From Terebella lapidaria (Eukaryota; Annelida; Polychaeta; Terebellida; Terebellidae): a stretch of DNA of 64,000 nt. Each line of letters opens with the position of its first letter. Positions within the stretch are counted from its first letter, which is position 1. Shown here piece by piece: positions 1 to 12,479 of the stretch. The position numbers were made by a program, and so were the translations under genes. The notes under the pieces are model-generated. The model was not told the origin of the DNA. It worked only from the letters and a program-made list of their open reading frames with translations, and did no database searches. The stretch covers positions 19,753,667 through 19,817,666 of the forward strand of contig OX424568.1 in NCBI GenBank assembly GCA_949152475.1, read 5' to 3'.

Positions 1-345
1 AAATGACACCACTTGAGAGCATTTCTTCCCGTCATGAGCAAGACAGGCGGGCAGTGCATGAGCCCAGTTTACAGACTTGGAGATGTTCCAGTATTGAGCA
101 GGTTTGATTTCTGTACTGGAAGCGTAGTGCGTGTCTAAGACATGCTATCGTTTGAACGTTGGTGACTTTCGATTATGTATCACATTTCAACACCAAATTC
201 TATGTGTTCGAAATATGCATTCAGAAATGAAAAATTGTTTCCAGAAACATGTTTTCAGATATAAGTTGGAGTCAGTTCAACACCAGGGTTTATCGAACTT
301 GGCAGAACACAATTTCTATTCTTACTGATAACCTTTACCGGGTCA
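1..345. repeat. Diverged direct repeat, copy A
   Basis: This block aligns by eye to 1130-1520 in the same orientation, offset about 1.13 kb. Shared stretches include CATGAGCC, GGTTTGATTTCTG, CACATTTCAACACC and ACCAACCAAAAGG. Short reading frames in both copies are not conserved with each other, so I see no gene. It may be the edge of an unidentified interspersed repeat that continues left of the window. Confidence 0.6.
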
Positions 346-1129
346 TACTTACCAACCAAAAGGTTATGTAGAATCTTCCTAGATTTTGTAAAGGGTGTGT
401 AGAATCTTTCTAGATTTTGTAAACTTTCCTTTTATATGAAGTAGGAGGACTATGGCGCTTACTGTGGTTAATTGAATTGTTCTAGTATTTCTTGATCTAC
501 AGCAATAGTCATCAGCCTCATCTTCCACCAAAATAAGCCAATATGTGAAATGCAAGATTATCTTTTTAAAATGTAGTTTTATATATCATTATGGGTGATG
601 AACAATACATTATCATGCGTAGATTAATTCACGGATTGAAAACTAAGTATATCGGCCCGCCGTGGATTGATAGTATGCTTGTATGAACCTATACCGAATA
701 TGTTGTGGTATGAGGTTTTATCACCGTTGTTCAACTATTATGTAATTGAATTAATGTATTTTGTGGCTACTTGATTTTATTTCCTCACAAATATATAAAC
801 ATGTACCACATGTATTTTTGATTCGTTTTTCATACAAATATTTCTACAGGTAATACAAGTAGGTTATGATTATTGTGTAACGAATATGTTGAGTAAATTT
901 TATAAATCCCATTCCTATGTCTGAACATAAACCGATATGACAAAAAAATAGGCGAAGGTCACAATTTGAGTGCAAATGTGTGGAAAAAAGAGTGCCAGTT
1001 CTAGTCTCCAGATTCGTTTGTACGAATTCAACCTAGATTACAACTGATCTCAACAGTTGTTCGTATAGTTGCAAAGGGACTTGAATCATACAGTTGAAAA
1101 TATCGACATACGTGTCCTTGGAGCGTGTG
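346..1129. other. Intergenic, nothing recognised
   Basis: AT-rich spacer between the two direct-repeat copies. I see no coding signal, RNA gene or element boundary. Confidence 0.5.
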
Positions 1130-1520
1130 CGGAAATGGCATTACTTGAAAGCCTTTCTTCACGCCCGAGTACGGCACGCCGCCCGCTGTGCATGAGCCAA
1201 GTTTGCAGACTCCGAGATGTACCGGTATTGAGTGGGTTTGATTTCTGCACTGGGAACAGAGTATGTGCATCTAAGGCGTTCATTTGTTCAAACGACGGTG
1301 AAGTTCGATTGTGTGTCACATTTCAACACCAAAATCTATGGGATCGAAATATATTTCCATAAACGAAAATGTATTTTAATAAATGTGTTGTCACATGGAA
1401 ATGAAGTTCAAATGGGGACAGTTCAATGTTAGTGTCTGTTGATTTGAGCCGAAGACACATTTCTATCAAGCATTGCTGATCACTGTATCAATTATCACCA
1501 ACCAAAAGGGTTTGTATATG
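1130..1520. repeat. Diverged direct repeat, copy B
   Basis: Partner of 1-345, perhaps three quarters identical by eye with small indels. Overlapping short frames on both strands here are mutually incompatible and look like chance. Confidence 0.6.
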
Positions 1521-2155
1521 CATAGGTGATTATAATCATCAGTTGTTCAGTAATGATCGGCGCGTGGAAACATTTTCATTAGACATATCAAATTTGATGG
1601 TAGAACTTATTTGAGGGTCCAAGGAACGAGAAAATACACTCACTCCAGTCGTCTTTCAAAAAGTATGTGTATGTATGGCATCGAATATTACTGAGAGTGA
1701 CATGCCAATGTTTATTCATATGAACTCAAATGCGAAAGAAGTGCTTCCATTACAGGTAAAGTAGATTGTCAAGATTGACGATACTCAATAATGCGCGAAC
1801 CCGTTCTATTCACATCATAACGTGCCCGTTTTCGGTCTGTAAGTGCGGACCCTTAAGCTGATTATTAAACTCACAGTCCGTGAATACCAGAACGCGTAAA
1901 TCACACTCAAATCATGTCAAAATCATATCCAAAATGCCGAAAGTAAAATAGAACAAGTTGAACACAATGTATCATAGGGTCTGTAAGCGACATTTTAAAA
2001 CATCACGTTGTTTCATCTTTTAGACTCGCTTTGATTTTCTCGTCAAACTTTTGGTCAAACCTGAGGAATACGGTGTTTTTGGTGGCACAATACACAAACA
2101 TGTATGATGTATTTATCGATCGTCACCTCATAACTATTACACACATTCCCACCGC
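1521..2155. other. Intergenic, nothing recognised
   Basis: AT-rich sequence without a coding or repeat signature I can support. Confidence 0.45.
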
Positions 2156-2309
2156 TATTAGGGTAGTTTCATGAGCACGACTATTTTATAGTCGTAGGTA
2201 CGACTTCGACTCAGTCACTGGAACGGGACCGTGTCAAAAACTCATGATTCGCTGCAGTGACACTGTTCACTGCAAATGTGTTTGGATAGACACAGAGTGC
2301 GCGATTTCG

Positions 2310-2571
2310 GATGGTAATAGTCGGCGAATTCAATTCATCTGTTCATGCCCATAAAAGTATGTAGGTCCCCATGGCACCCCGAAACATTGCATTATTACCA
2401 ACATAGTGGAGTTTCGGCTTGTGATTTGGTACCTATGGACGATGGTAATAGTCGGCGAATTCAATTCATCTGTTCATGCCCATAAAAGTATGTAGGTCCC
2501 CATGGCACCCCGAAACATTGCATTATTACCAACATAGTGGAGTTTCGGCTTGTGATTTGGTACCTATGGAC
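2310..2571. repeat. 131-bp perfect tandem duplication
   Basis: Two head-to-tail copies, 2310-2440 and 2441-2571, starting GATGGTAATAGTCGG and ending ACCTATGGAC. I see no mismatch between them, so the duplication is recent or kept uniform. It has no coding content. Confidence 0.9.
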
Positions 2572-3140
2572 TTATCATACACCTAATTGATGGGGTCTGT
2601 TATGGATTAATGGGAAGTTTTTAATATTTTATTGGACAACTGTATACTAGTATAATTCAGTATTCATGAGGGACTAGGCTATTATTACACACTGTTTTCC
2701 CCGATGAAGCCTTTTTATGTTTTTGTTGAATGTTCAATTATGTTAAGTTTTCCATTTTAGGTTTTTTATTGGCATCATAAAAATCTTGTGATGTTGATTT
2801 TAATTACATGAATATTTATTAATATTGTTATTCATTTTCTCAAGATATAAACAAGCCTGCAAACCTTGAATTATCAGGTTTAAGTTACTTAAACCACGTT
2901 TCCCAAAATTATGCTTCAGGTAGTATATGGCATGAATATATATATTAAAACGACTCTATTACAATATCAATACATGTCAATGATTCTGGATTTGTTCATT
3001 GCATTCAAGTTATGCATATATATTTCCCTATCTCTTATGAGTATCAATTAGGCATACACTGGATTATTCAGCCTACGTGCACTGAAGGCTGATCTTATAA
3101 ATCACCAGAAATAAATTGTGGTGATATCCATGTGACATAT

Positions 3141-3662
3141 TTAAAGTTGCTGCCTTCGAATGTATGCAATATTTTTTTTTCAAAACCATTTTGAAAAGGT
3201 GTGCTCAATGATTTTGACGATTACGGTCCGTCCGAGTTATCTTTTCATCCGTTTTAGTGCTCATTTTGTACCGGTTTTGTAAATAAACAAACAAAGTGTA
3301 TCCATCAAACCTGAATGTAAACAAATGCTCAAATCGCGCTTAAAAGTCCACATCGAGTACATTTTCCAGTTCGTATGTGCATATATAGTGTAGTTATGAG
3401 AAAATAATCAGTGATATACCATGATGTGCGTGGAATTGTCAGTCTATCTCGCACTTCTATGCTTTGTTTACATCTGCGTGTGATGGATACAGTTCCTGTA
3501 TTTACGCGAGAACCGCCTGTTCAAATGAGCAAAATTTCGCTGAGGACTGGTTATTCTCATTACATTTGATGTGGGTATGTTTTATTCAGTTAGTTCAGCA
3601 TGTTTATTATGAAATATAGTTTTAAAAAAATATTGCATACATTCGAAGGCAGCAGCTTTAAA
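3141..3662. mobile_element. MITE M1, complete copy (~520 bp)
   Basis: Terminal inverted repeats: the left starts TTAAAGTTGCTGCCTTCG and runs on through GAATGTATGCAATATTTTTTT, and the right is its reverse complement ending GGCAGCAGCTTTAA. TTAA occurs at both outer edges and may be target (piggyBac-type) or part of the TIR. A second, right-truncated copy lies at 19558-20040. The interior has a second inverted pair around GTATCCATCAAAC and GATGGATAC. Confidence 0.75.
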
Positions 3663-3835
3663 TAAGCCCGGCCATCCATGTTTGTGGATATTAGAAAGAG
3701 GCAGTCAGTCGTTGGGCATTTGATTATTTACATAAATAATAGGTACATTATGCACGAGAAAAAGATGTAATGTTTGTAAAGATAAATTCAATCGACCCTC
3801 CCCAACTGTGCGGTACAATCGTCTGTAGGCACAAT

Positions 3836-4236
3836 GAGCAATATGGAGCGTTTTTAGGGTCAATATTCATTGACATGCATTGTAGATTTTCTTGTTGTGA
3901 TTGATTATTTCAATCGTAAAATTCTTTATTCCACATTACTATTTCTAAACTTTCAGTGTCGAATTTACATATTCCTACTGCATTGTTCTAACTTCCATCT
4001 CCTTGCTGCTTACTTCCAAGTTCTCACTGGTACTTTCTCAAGGCTTGATTCATCATGCCAAATTCTAACACCTTTGTTCATGCAAACCATCAAATAACAA
4101 ATAGCATCTGGCACAATGCATATGAAACTTCGCACATTTCATTTAGAATAAAGCACATCGCACGAAGAACAAAGCACAATGAATGAAGCATTTCATGTGT
4201 CAAAATTACTACTGCACTATTATGACGACGGACGGC
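3836..4236 (+). repeat. Inverted repeat pair M2, left arm
   Basis: Reverse-complementary to 6427-6845. Shared landmarks in order are a CGTTTTTAGGGTCAATATTC block, TTCAATCGTAAAATTC, CTCCTTGCTGC and an ATTATGACGAC edge. Both arms can be read as a weakly similar 70-90-residue frame, but the frames carry no recognisable domain and are probably incidental. The two arms lie symmetrically inside the 2161-7234 element and may be its inner foldback arms. Confidence 0.7.
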
Positions 4237-4330
4237 GCTGCGGGTCGAGTGGCCACATTGTGAATGAGAAACAGAAGACTCCCGAATGAAAGAAAAACCT
4301 TGGTTTGATGGACCGCTGGTCCGATGCTGT

Positions 4331-4960
4331 ATTTTTAGCTTACCGGCCCATGGCCCGATAAGCTATTGGCGTGGTTTTTCGTCCGTCGTCCGTCCGGGAA
4401 AACTTCCGGGGTTTAGGGGCTTGAAAAATCTGAAAATAGCCCAACCCACTTTTTATGAGCAGACGTGTATTTAGGGGATAAATTTGGGGATAAGGGGCTC
4501 ACACGGGAGATGAAATTTAACACGCTGAAAGCCCTTTAACCTAAACATTTGGTACGTTCGTCCGTCGTCCGTCCGGCAAATAACTTTTTTTTTGCCTTGA
4601 TGAATTTTTAAAAAAAATTTACTGAAACATTCCTTGGGTTAATACACTGAGATGTTTTGTTTTCGTTTATTTTTTCAATCGTTTTTGCCGATTTGGCGGC
4701 CATTTTTTATGAAAAGTGGCTAATTTTGGACTTTTATGGCCTTTTTCTCGAAAACTGTCTGATCAGTTTGAGATTTTTGTTTCAAGACATCTCCCTCATG
4801 CACATCAATTGGCAAGTTTCATTGCCCGTGAATCGTCGGTCTGCGTGTGGCAGCCTTGTGGGACCCTTCAGCGGGCCCCAGACCCCCGGCCTAAAGGTGC
4901 GGCTTCCCTTCTACAGTTTTTTTTACAAACTTTTCAAAAAATATTAATCGATAAATTTTT
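4331..4960. mobile_element. Hairpin-ended CCGT-type element fragments
   Basis: Near 4340 an edge reads AGCTTACCGGCCCATGGCCC then GATAAGCTATTGGCGTGG. It folds as a hairpin and is followed by GTCCGTCGTCCGTCCGG. This is a divergent relative of the hairpin-ended family at 24, 27, 49, 51 and 61 kb. A second CGTCCGTCGTCCGTCC run near 4560 leads into an internal block (GATTTGGCGGCCATTTTTT, AAACTGTCTGATCAGTTTG) like those near 49.8 kb. Confidence 0.6.
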
Positions 4961-5805
4961 AATTCCAATTTATTCCCAGGATAGGGCACAATATTAATTC
5001 AGAACATAAAAAGGCTCTGACTTCTGGGCCCTTCACGAGGCCCCAGACTCCCAGCTGAGATGGGTTCGTTTCGTTTCTATTCCTTGCATTTATTATAAAA
5101 AGCACTGGCTACAGGGTCTCTTGAGTGGCCCCAGAAACCCCACTGGACAGGCAAGAAGTGGGATTTATACCCAGGAGATACCAAGAAGCTATACCATAGG
5201 ACATAAAAATGGATCTGGATTCTGGGGCCCTTGAGCGGGCCCCAGACCCCACGCCGTATAATGTTGGACCCCCCTCTTTCCGAAATCCTGGTCCCGCCCC
5301 TGGAATCACTGTACCGCTCTTAGTTTCATGTATTTCGAATACTCAATTTGGCGGAAAATACAAAAACACGTTTTAACATGTTTATTGTGAACCAAACACT
5401 TGTATTGTATATAATACTGAAAAGTGCCACCATTATTGCCAAGTAATTGAAAATAGATATGCATGCCAGTATCTGTATACATAAGGAACAACATATTGTA
5501 TTCTCTGACTTATGTTGGAAGAACTTCACATACAATTTATACTAGCCCTTTGATCATTTATCTATGAAAATTAGTTGAATTTTCACTTGCATATATTTTA
5601 TGGTTTATGTCAAATTACAGCTGAATGCATACCAGTGTACAGTATAAATATTTGATTACAAAACTGGTTGTACTTGTAGGCATAACTGTTGAGTTTTCAA
5701 GGGTAATATGTACCCAAAATAGGGCTAGAATGCACCAGCAAACGCCAAAAAGCATTTGGCTTTTGAGCGGGACCCCTTGAGCGGGCCTCAGACACGCAGC
5801 CCATC
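4850..5805. repeat. Dispersed palindromic GGGGCCC/GGGCCCC motif
   Basis: At least five near-copies of a GGGCCC-TTGAGC-GGGCCCCAGACCCC motif occur around 4860, 5025, 5115, 5220 and 5760, some with a preceding ACATAAAAATGGATCTG. Each can form a short GC-rich stem. They look like degenerate tandem copies of a ~100-170-bp unit. I recognise no function. Confidence 0.6.
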
Positions 5806-6396
5806 CCCCCACCCCCACCACTTGGGACTCGCTGCGCTCGTGCCTCGTTTCGCGAGTACCATACATTCAATTTAATTCTTGTGTCCCCCCCCCCCCTTCT
5901 GGGATTTCTAGATACGCCCCTGATACTAGTGTATCTACTGTACTGTCACGAGTTGGAATCGTGCCAAATTAACGGCATGAAGAAATTATGATCGGAGAGA
6001 TCATCATATTTAGCCTTGAAAAAGATAGCCACCAGTTTCCTGAGAATTGTTTTTCACATCTCAATTATCACTGTCCGTTCTCAAGTTATGACCATTTTGT
6101 GTATGCTAATTTTAGGCCTATGTCATGATAATATTTGCACCCAATTAGCAACAGTGTATTATATTATAATGAGAATTCATGACGTCACATCGAAAATTGA
6201 TTTTAATGAGCAAAGAAATCTTATTAATAGGCTAATATTAATCATCTCTCACTAGATTCACTATTCTTTAATTTACAGGGCAGGGTGCGGGAATTCATTG
6301 GGGTCTGTGCTCAGCTGTTGGTCGCGCCAAAAATTCCCGTGACCAATGATAAGGGAGGTCTTAGTTTCTCATACATCATAGGGCTACGTGCGGCCA

Positions 6397-6478
6397 GCGC
6401 CTCCTGTCGTCATAATGTTGCAGTAGTAATTTTGTCCACAACAATTACTACTGTATCATTATGACGACAGGCGGCGCT
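6397..6478. repeat. Long imperfect hairpin
   Basis: The arm GCGCCTCCTGTCGTCATAAT plus GTTGCAGTAGTAATT pairs with AATTACTACTGTATC plus ATTATGACGACAGGCGGCGC across a short loop of about 12 bases. The right arm is the edge of the M2 right arm. This is either the head-to-head junction of two element ends or the apex of a foldback. Confidence 0.75.
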
Positions 6479-6845
6479 AACCGCCGAGTGCTTCGTTTGT
6501 TGTGCGTTGTTCATCATGCGATATGCTATATTCTAAATGCAATGTGCTAAGTTCCATATGCATTGTGCCAGATGCGATTTGTTTTTGATAGTTTGCATGG
6601 CCAAAGGTGTTAGAATTTGACATGATGAATTAAGCATTGAGAAAGTATTAGTGAGAACTTGGAAGTATGCAGCAAGGAGATGGAAGTTAGAACTATGCAG
6701 TAAGAATATATAAATTCGACACAGAAAGTTTAGAAATAGTGATGTGGAATAAAGAATTTTGCGGTTGAAACAATCATTCACAACAAGAAAATCTACAAAG
6801 CATGTCAATGAATATTGACCCTAAAAACGCTCCATAGAGCAATAG
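6427..6845 (-). repeat. Inverted repeat pair M2, right arm
   Basis: Reverse-complement partner of 3836-4236 (see that entry). It ends next to the CGCTCCATA edge near 6835 that matches ATGGAGCG at 3845. Confidence 0.7.
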
Positions 6846-7239
6846 GACAATCGTGAAAACAAAACGAGTACTACTCATGCATTTTATTCTTCAGGCGCGT
6901 AGACATTACAATGTAAGAAGTATCAATCCGTTACCACCAATACTACTAGATTTTGATGATGCGAATAGCAAACGTAAAATACATTTTGCAAAAAAACAAA
7001 GACCAAGTAAGGAGCTTTAAGTATCCGAAGACACACTGGCGTGAACGTACTCTATGTATCTGTACATACATCGTACGCATCGGGTAACATATACACCAAC
7101 ATTGGTCCGACACAATTCCCAGGCAGTGTAACCGTTCATTGCAAATGACAACTTTGTGGTTTTATGCGCGGTCCCTTAACGACTCCGACTATTGGAGTAC
7201 GACTAAATGAATAGACGGGCTGGTGAAACTACCCTATTA

Positions 7240-7706
7240 CACCGATTGGTGTTTCCTTGAATGGCAATTTTCTGCTGACTGAATAGTTTAAACTTCTGTT
7301 TATGGGAATTAGGGTCATGACCCTGACGGGTGATAATGTAATAGTATGCTGTCTTTCTGTGGTTTGGATAACTAACTTGATGAGATGAATGTTCCGACAT
7401 TCTTCAGTGTATAACATCACAGAAACGTTTCGTTATAAATTCATGCTTGATATACGCACTATATATGCCTAAAACATCACATATATTTAGGAGAAACTCC
7501 AGCATGGAAAATACACTTTCGCTTCTGTAAGTATTGTGAGTGAATAACTAGGGATACTTTCAGGACATTGGAGAAAGAATCTTTTGTAAATATGTCGAAT
7601 AATCTATTTGTGTGGTCAAGCTAAACACCGAAAAATACCACGTAGCAATGTTTGACCCGAAGAACAAAATTACGTCGCGAAAACGTTATTCCAGAGCATG
7701 TGTAAA
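7240..7706. other. Intergenic, nothing recognised
   Basis: Spacer between the 5.1 kb TIR element and foldback A. Overlapping short minus-strand frames here are not convincing. Confidence 0.45.
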
Positions 7707-8833
7707 ACTACGGAAGCGCATTAGGGCCAGGTTGTATGTCAGAAATATAAGGTGTCTTATTCGTGATCTCGAATTACAAAGTCGTGATCTCGAATTACAA
7801 AGTCGTGATCTCGAATTACAAAGTTGTGATCTCGAATTACAAAGTCGTGATCTCGAATTATAAGGCGAAATCTCAAATTATAAAGTCGAGATCTTGAATT
7901 ACAAAATCGGGATCTCGAATTATAAAGTCGAGATCTCGAATTATAAAGTCGAGATCTTGAATTAAGAATTCGTGATGTCGAATTACAAAGTCGTGATCTC
8001 GAATTACTAAGTTTTCATCTCGAACCGTGAATGGTATTAAAGTACGAGTAAAGTGGAACAAAATAAAATTGTTCGATTTTGCATCAATATCTTCATTCGA
8101 ACTTCAAACGATTTGAAACCGTGAATAACAACTTGCATTATTCAATTATAAAATATCAAATATATCATGCATAACCTTATTGTCTGATTTTCAAGTTAGT
8201 GGTCATGACAGCTGTTGGTAATCAGGGTTCTTTGGGAGGACTAAATTTACTTGTAACCATTGCAATAGTGCATTCAAGTGTATTTAACTATTGAGATTAT
8301 CGAACGCACATTATATTTTCATTTTAATTGTACGTCAAGTTATTGGTAATAAATTCTAATCACGAATTTGTAATTAGAGATCACGACTTAAGTTCTACCT
8401 TTGCTTTACATAATATAACATAGCCCTAATACGCACAATAATTTTAAATATCACAGACTACAGTAGAACATAATTCCAGATCACGACTTCGTAATTCGTG
8501 ATAACGACTTTGTAATTCGAGATCACGACTTTGTATTTCGATATCACGACTTTGTAATTCGTGATCACGACTTTGTAATTCGAGATCACGACTTTGTAAT
8601 TCGAGATCACGACTTTGTAATTCGAGATCACGACTTTGTAATTCGAGATCACGACTTTGTAATTCGTGATCACGACTTTGTAATTCGAGATCACGACTTT
8701 GTAATTCGAGATCACGACTTTGTAATTCGAGATCACGACTTTGTAATTCGTGATCACGACTTTGTAATTCGAGATCAAGAATTAACCACCATATTTTTTT
8801 ACATACAACCTGGCCCTAATACGCCTTCGTAGT
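7707..8833. mobile_element. Foldback element A with 21-bp satellite arms
   Basis: Outer TIR ACTACGRARGCGYATTAGG followed by GCCAGGTTGTATGT, at 7707 and inverted at 8833. Just inside each TIR is a tandem array of a 21-bp unit. The left array (about 7766-8010) reads CGTGATCTCGAATTACAAAGT, written here in part as GTGATCTCGAATTACAAAG. The right array (about 8475-8790) is its reverse complement, around 15 cleaner units. A third, decayed TIR edge (GCCCTAATACGC) lies near 8412. Because 21 is divisible by three, the arrays stay open as heptapeptide-repeat frames (right array, minus strand, about 106 codons), which I regard as incidental. Flanking AAA may be the target duplication. Confidence 0.8.
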
Positions 8834-8853
8834 AAAACAGGATTAGGCCTACC

Positions 8854-9368
8854 TATACTCTGATTTTTACACTGTTTCTCGCAGATATTTTTACGATGCT
8901 AAATGGTATCATTCTGTGACTTGGCATACTTCACAGGGGAGTCAAACGGCAATTATCTACCGAATTTCAAACTTTTTTTTCGCGAAAATTGAAAAAGTTG
9001 GCTATCTATCCCAATGTTAAGTTTAGCCTTATCATTGATTCCCTGGGTTCGCACGCAATTTTGTGCGTTTGCTCGGTTTTTGTGACTCAGCAATCTTTCA
9101 GAATCAACATGTTTGTGTAGAACACACCCCATTGTCTTTTGGTCCAGTAGTATTTCGAATCCTGATGGGGTAAACAGGACCAACCCTGTAATCCGCTCCG
9201 ATTCTCGAGATCCCGTTTTGGGCTGAAATTTAGTATTGAGGTAGATTGTCCACTTCTTTTTTGCGATAGAATTGCTGTTTGGCTTCCAGGTGAAGTATGC
9301 CAAGTTATAGAACGACAACATTTAGCATCACAAAAAATATCGTCAAAAACCGGTGTAATCAGAGTATA
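8854..9368. mobile_element. MITE M3, copy 1
   Basis: Ends TATACTCTGATTTTT and inverted AATCAGAGTATA. Subterminal inverted blocks around GATGCTAAATGGTATC, CTTGGCATACTTCAC and GTCAAACGGCAAT are repeated in inverse order on the right. The same family recurs at 53301-53836 and, as a right-end fragment, at 57270-57389. A TA target duplication (Tc1/mariner type) is possible. A 122-codon minus-strand frame across it is not conserved in the other copy. Confidence 0.75.
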
Positions 9369-11361
9369 CCTTATTGGGGTAAGGTAATTTCAAACTTTTT
9401 ACGAAATTGCCGTTTCATACCTAAGTGTTGTTTGTCAAGTTACTTCAAGTATAGCTGAACTTCATACTCTAGAAATAGTGCGTGTGTTCTTGAAAAGAAA
9501 TAACGACTTCTAGAAAATGGGAAACGTTGAACATTATAAACAGTTTCTGCTTCTCCCAGTAGGAGATAAGACTTGAGCTTCAAAGGTCCAGATATAAAAA
9601 TGCAGTGTTTACATAACCGCTTCAAAACAATGGCGGAATTTTCCGCGGTAGTAGGTTTTGTTTTGTCTACGTGTGTCACGTGATCACTTGTTCATATACA
9701 TGTAAACACATTGACTTTTCCGGCCAAATAAAAATAAAAATATTACTATAGATCCATAGTAATACTCTCTGGCATGGAGTTGTGTATATATAATGAACAC
9801 TCTCATACAAGTTATTTTGTTGTGGAAACTGAACAAATCACAGATAACCACAACTACACATGTATATAGGTAATGACGATTTATGCCATCGCAAGACTTA
9901 GTGCGAAAAACTTGCTGCATTTTTTTTCATGTCAGAAAACAATCTCTTGTACGTATGAACGGAGAGGTTCATGGTTTTAAAATGTTTTTCTTATCAATCT
10001 TTGCGACAGTCAAACGCATAGCGCCAAATAAAAAACACTTCCTTGAAAGGTCACTATGGCCCGACTGCATATTTCGCACTTTAGAAAATTATAACTCAAG
10101 AGTATACGTCACTCTTTAACAAGTGATCGCAAAGTAGAACTTTCACATAGTACAGCTTGGATATCTAACGAGGAATTTCTTGAGCATTCGCGACCCGCAG
10201 AACACTATGCTCGTGCCAGAAGGTATTGCATTTTCAACTTCCACAACAAGTGAACAAGGAAATCTGCTATCGATAATTGATAGCTATGAAGATGGTAATG
10301 GAAGCAAGAAATATTGATGAGAGCATCACAGGGGGGGATGGATAATTGGCAATTGGCATGGGTGAACTCGCAAGTAAATTTAAAAGGTATGTGCAATTAC
10401 CATAATATTATCTGGTTCCATGCAAATGCAAATACCAAATATTTTCATAAAATTATATAGTTATCCGGGTTTTTTTTTCAAATATCACGACTTTCGTGTC
10501 AACTTACGATCACCTCAAGCGAGGAATTATGAAATTATCGATCATGATCTTAAAAAAATTGATCTATGATCTTAATAAATGATTTATGATCTAAATGATC
10601 TGTTATGATTCATGTCACTGGTACGAATATAATTAATTATGATAATTAATATGATGTGTCCCGCACCCATCTTCGTATTTTGATGCATCGCGAAATAATA
10701 TCACGTTAGATAGTAGATATAGAACATATTACAAAGATCTAGATTGCTGTCATCGCAATCATTCTATGCGTAGCCCTTGATCACTCGTTTTGAAATTAAT
10801 CAGACATGGGTTTGAAAGAAAATATTTTCCAAATATTCTGACAATTATCGATTCTGTCATAAGTAACACAATATTCATTGCATTTGCCCACTCCCCACTC
10901 CCCCCTCCCAACCCCAAACAACCTTTGTTGCTACAGGATATATGGATATCACGCGAATATATTTATCTTTATAACTAATATTGACATGATGTAGAAACTA
11001 TAATAGCCAAAAACATCCATTATATCATTTGCCAGATACGTTCTTGAAGAGAACAGCCACCATGCTGCCTTCGATAGGTACATAGCATGTCCTACATGTA
11101 CATTTTTGTGATCAATATACAAAAAATGGTATTTTTTGACAATGTACAAATCTGAAAAACTGATTGACATACAGTTTTATCTATATCATCATATACTTAT
11201 CTCTATCTCCAATGCTCTAGTTGTACATACAACTTCAATAATATGTACAGTATACTCTGCTAAGTGCGGCTTTAGGAAGCCTCATACATCACTATATAAA
11301 ATTTCACTAACTTTAAGGGCTTTTATGTGTCACTTCAACACAAAGTGGGAGGTGTGCAATC
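9369..11361. other. Intergenic, nothing coding recognised
   Basis: AT-rich and without conserved frames. Around 10545-10610 there is a short degenerate tandem of GATCTATGATCTTAA-like units. Around 10890 there is a C-rich CCACTCCCCACTCCCCCC-like tract. Confidence 0.45.
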
Positions 11362-11364
11362 TAA

Positions 11365-12119
11365 TACCCCGTTTACATCAGATAGCGATATGCATACCGC
11401 TATGAAACCGATACACAGACATAGCGAAATGGAAGCGCTATGGGTGTTTACACTACAAATTTAGTTTGGTCAGGATCATTTGAAAATGTTGTGTTTGAGC
11501 TTGGCCCTTCCAGATAATGTTATTTTCTCTTCTAATTTGTAGCCACACGTGTAGAAATACATAATGTATTTCTGCTATCACGGGGACCTGGGAATTGCTC
11601 ATTTAGCAAATCGGTGTTCCCTTGATCCCGACAATTAATCTCTACTTGTTCATGTGTGTGGAAACCAGCTGTTCTCGTACCTCCACATCTGCTCACAAAT
11701 ATACACATAGGCCTAGTAGTATACTTGTTGTCACACTTCAACACAAATTGGACATTTTCTCGGGCTTTAGTTGGTAATTAGTATATTGTAGATTGTAGTA
11801 TATGTATGATGGCAAACTTGCAGAGGGCACGGGGTGTTGACATCTGGATCTGTGCCCGTATAGGTATGCCCTATGACTTGAATGGGGACACTGGGAGCAG
11901 TATCATAGCGACTCAAGTGTTTACATCTGGAATCAGTTGAAGCGATATGGACCAAGTCGCTTTGATATCGCTTCCAAACCTACTCTTGAGCAGGAATCAA
12001 TAGCGCGATGGATAGCGCTATCATGCCGACTTGTTTCTGCTGATGTGGACGGCTATGCCGCTAACATAGCGGCTTCATAGCGATACCATAGCGACATAAA
12101 ATCAGATGTAAACGGGGTA
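11365..12119. mobile_element. MITE M4, Harbinger-like, TAA target duplication
   Basis: 755 bp with TIRs TACCCCGTTTACATCAGAT (left) and the inverse of TACCCCGTTTACATCTGAT (right). Subterminal inverted sequence is rich in AGCGATA/ATAGCGCTAT motifs. Direct TAA flanks both sides (11362-11364 and 12120-12122), the TWA duplication typical of PIF/Harbinger. No transposase is present. Confidence 0.85.
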
Positions 12120-12479
12120 TAAAAGTGTGACTTGAGTTGAATTTTTTTTTGAGTATGGCCAAAGTACGACATGTGCAGTCGGGCTTTAGGCTTTCATTCT
12201 CAAGGGGAATTGCTAACTACGTACATCCAAGTGCCGATTGTGCAATCGTACCTACAAATTTTGAGTTTACCTCGATCTGATGAAAATCACACGAAGTTTC
12301 TACCCAACTGACATTCACAAATAACAGTGTGTACAAAGAAAGATTCATGATAAATATATCTTGGCAACAAGCACCCGGAAAATCTGGTACACCCAGTCAG
12401 TTTTCCAAAAACGACACTTATTTTCCTCTCGCGAACCCTTCATGCAGATCGCACAGTTGCGTACCAGACTGAGAAAGTT

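Larger units (their letters stand above)
2161..7234. mobile_element. 5.1 kb non-autonomous TIR DNA transposon, TATTA target duplication
   Basis: The left end begins GGGTAGTTTCATGAGC and the right end is the reverse complement of GGGTAGTTTCACCAGC. Similarity continues inward for about 100 bp (GTCG, GGACCG and TTTGCAATGAAC-like blocks). The element is bounded by TATTA at 2156-2160 and 7235-7239. If only TTA is duplicated, a PIF/Harbinger-like origin fits. If all five bases are, the superfamily is open. No transposase frame is visible. The interior holds a MITE, a tandem duplication, an inverted repeat pair and fragments of other families, so much of the length is later insertion. Confidence 0.65.

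Noticed and set aside
8458-8778. 106-codon frame made of NYKVVIS-like heptapeptide repeats
   Set aside because: It is only the 21-bp array of foldback A read in a frame that has no stop. No start context, flank conservation or partner gene supports a protein.
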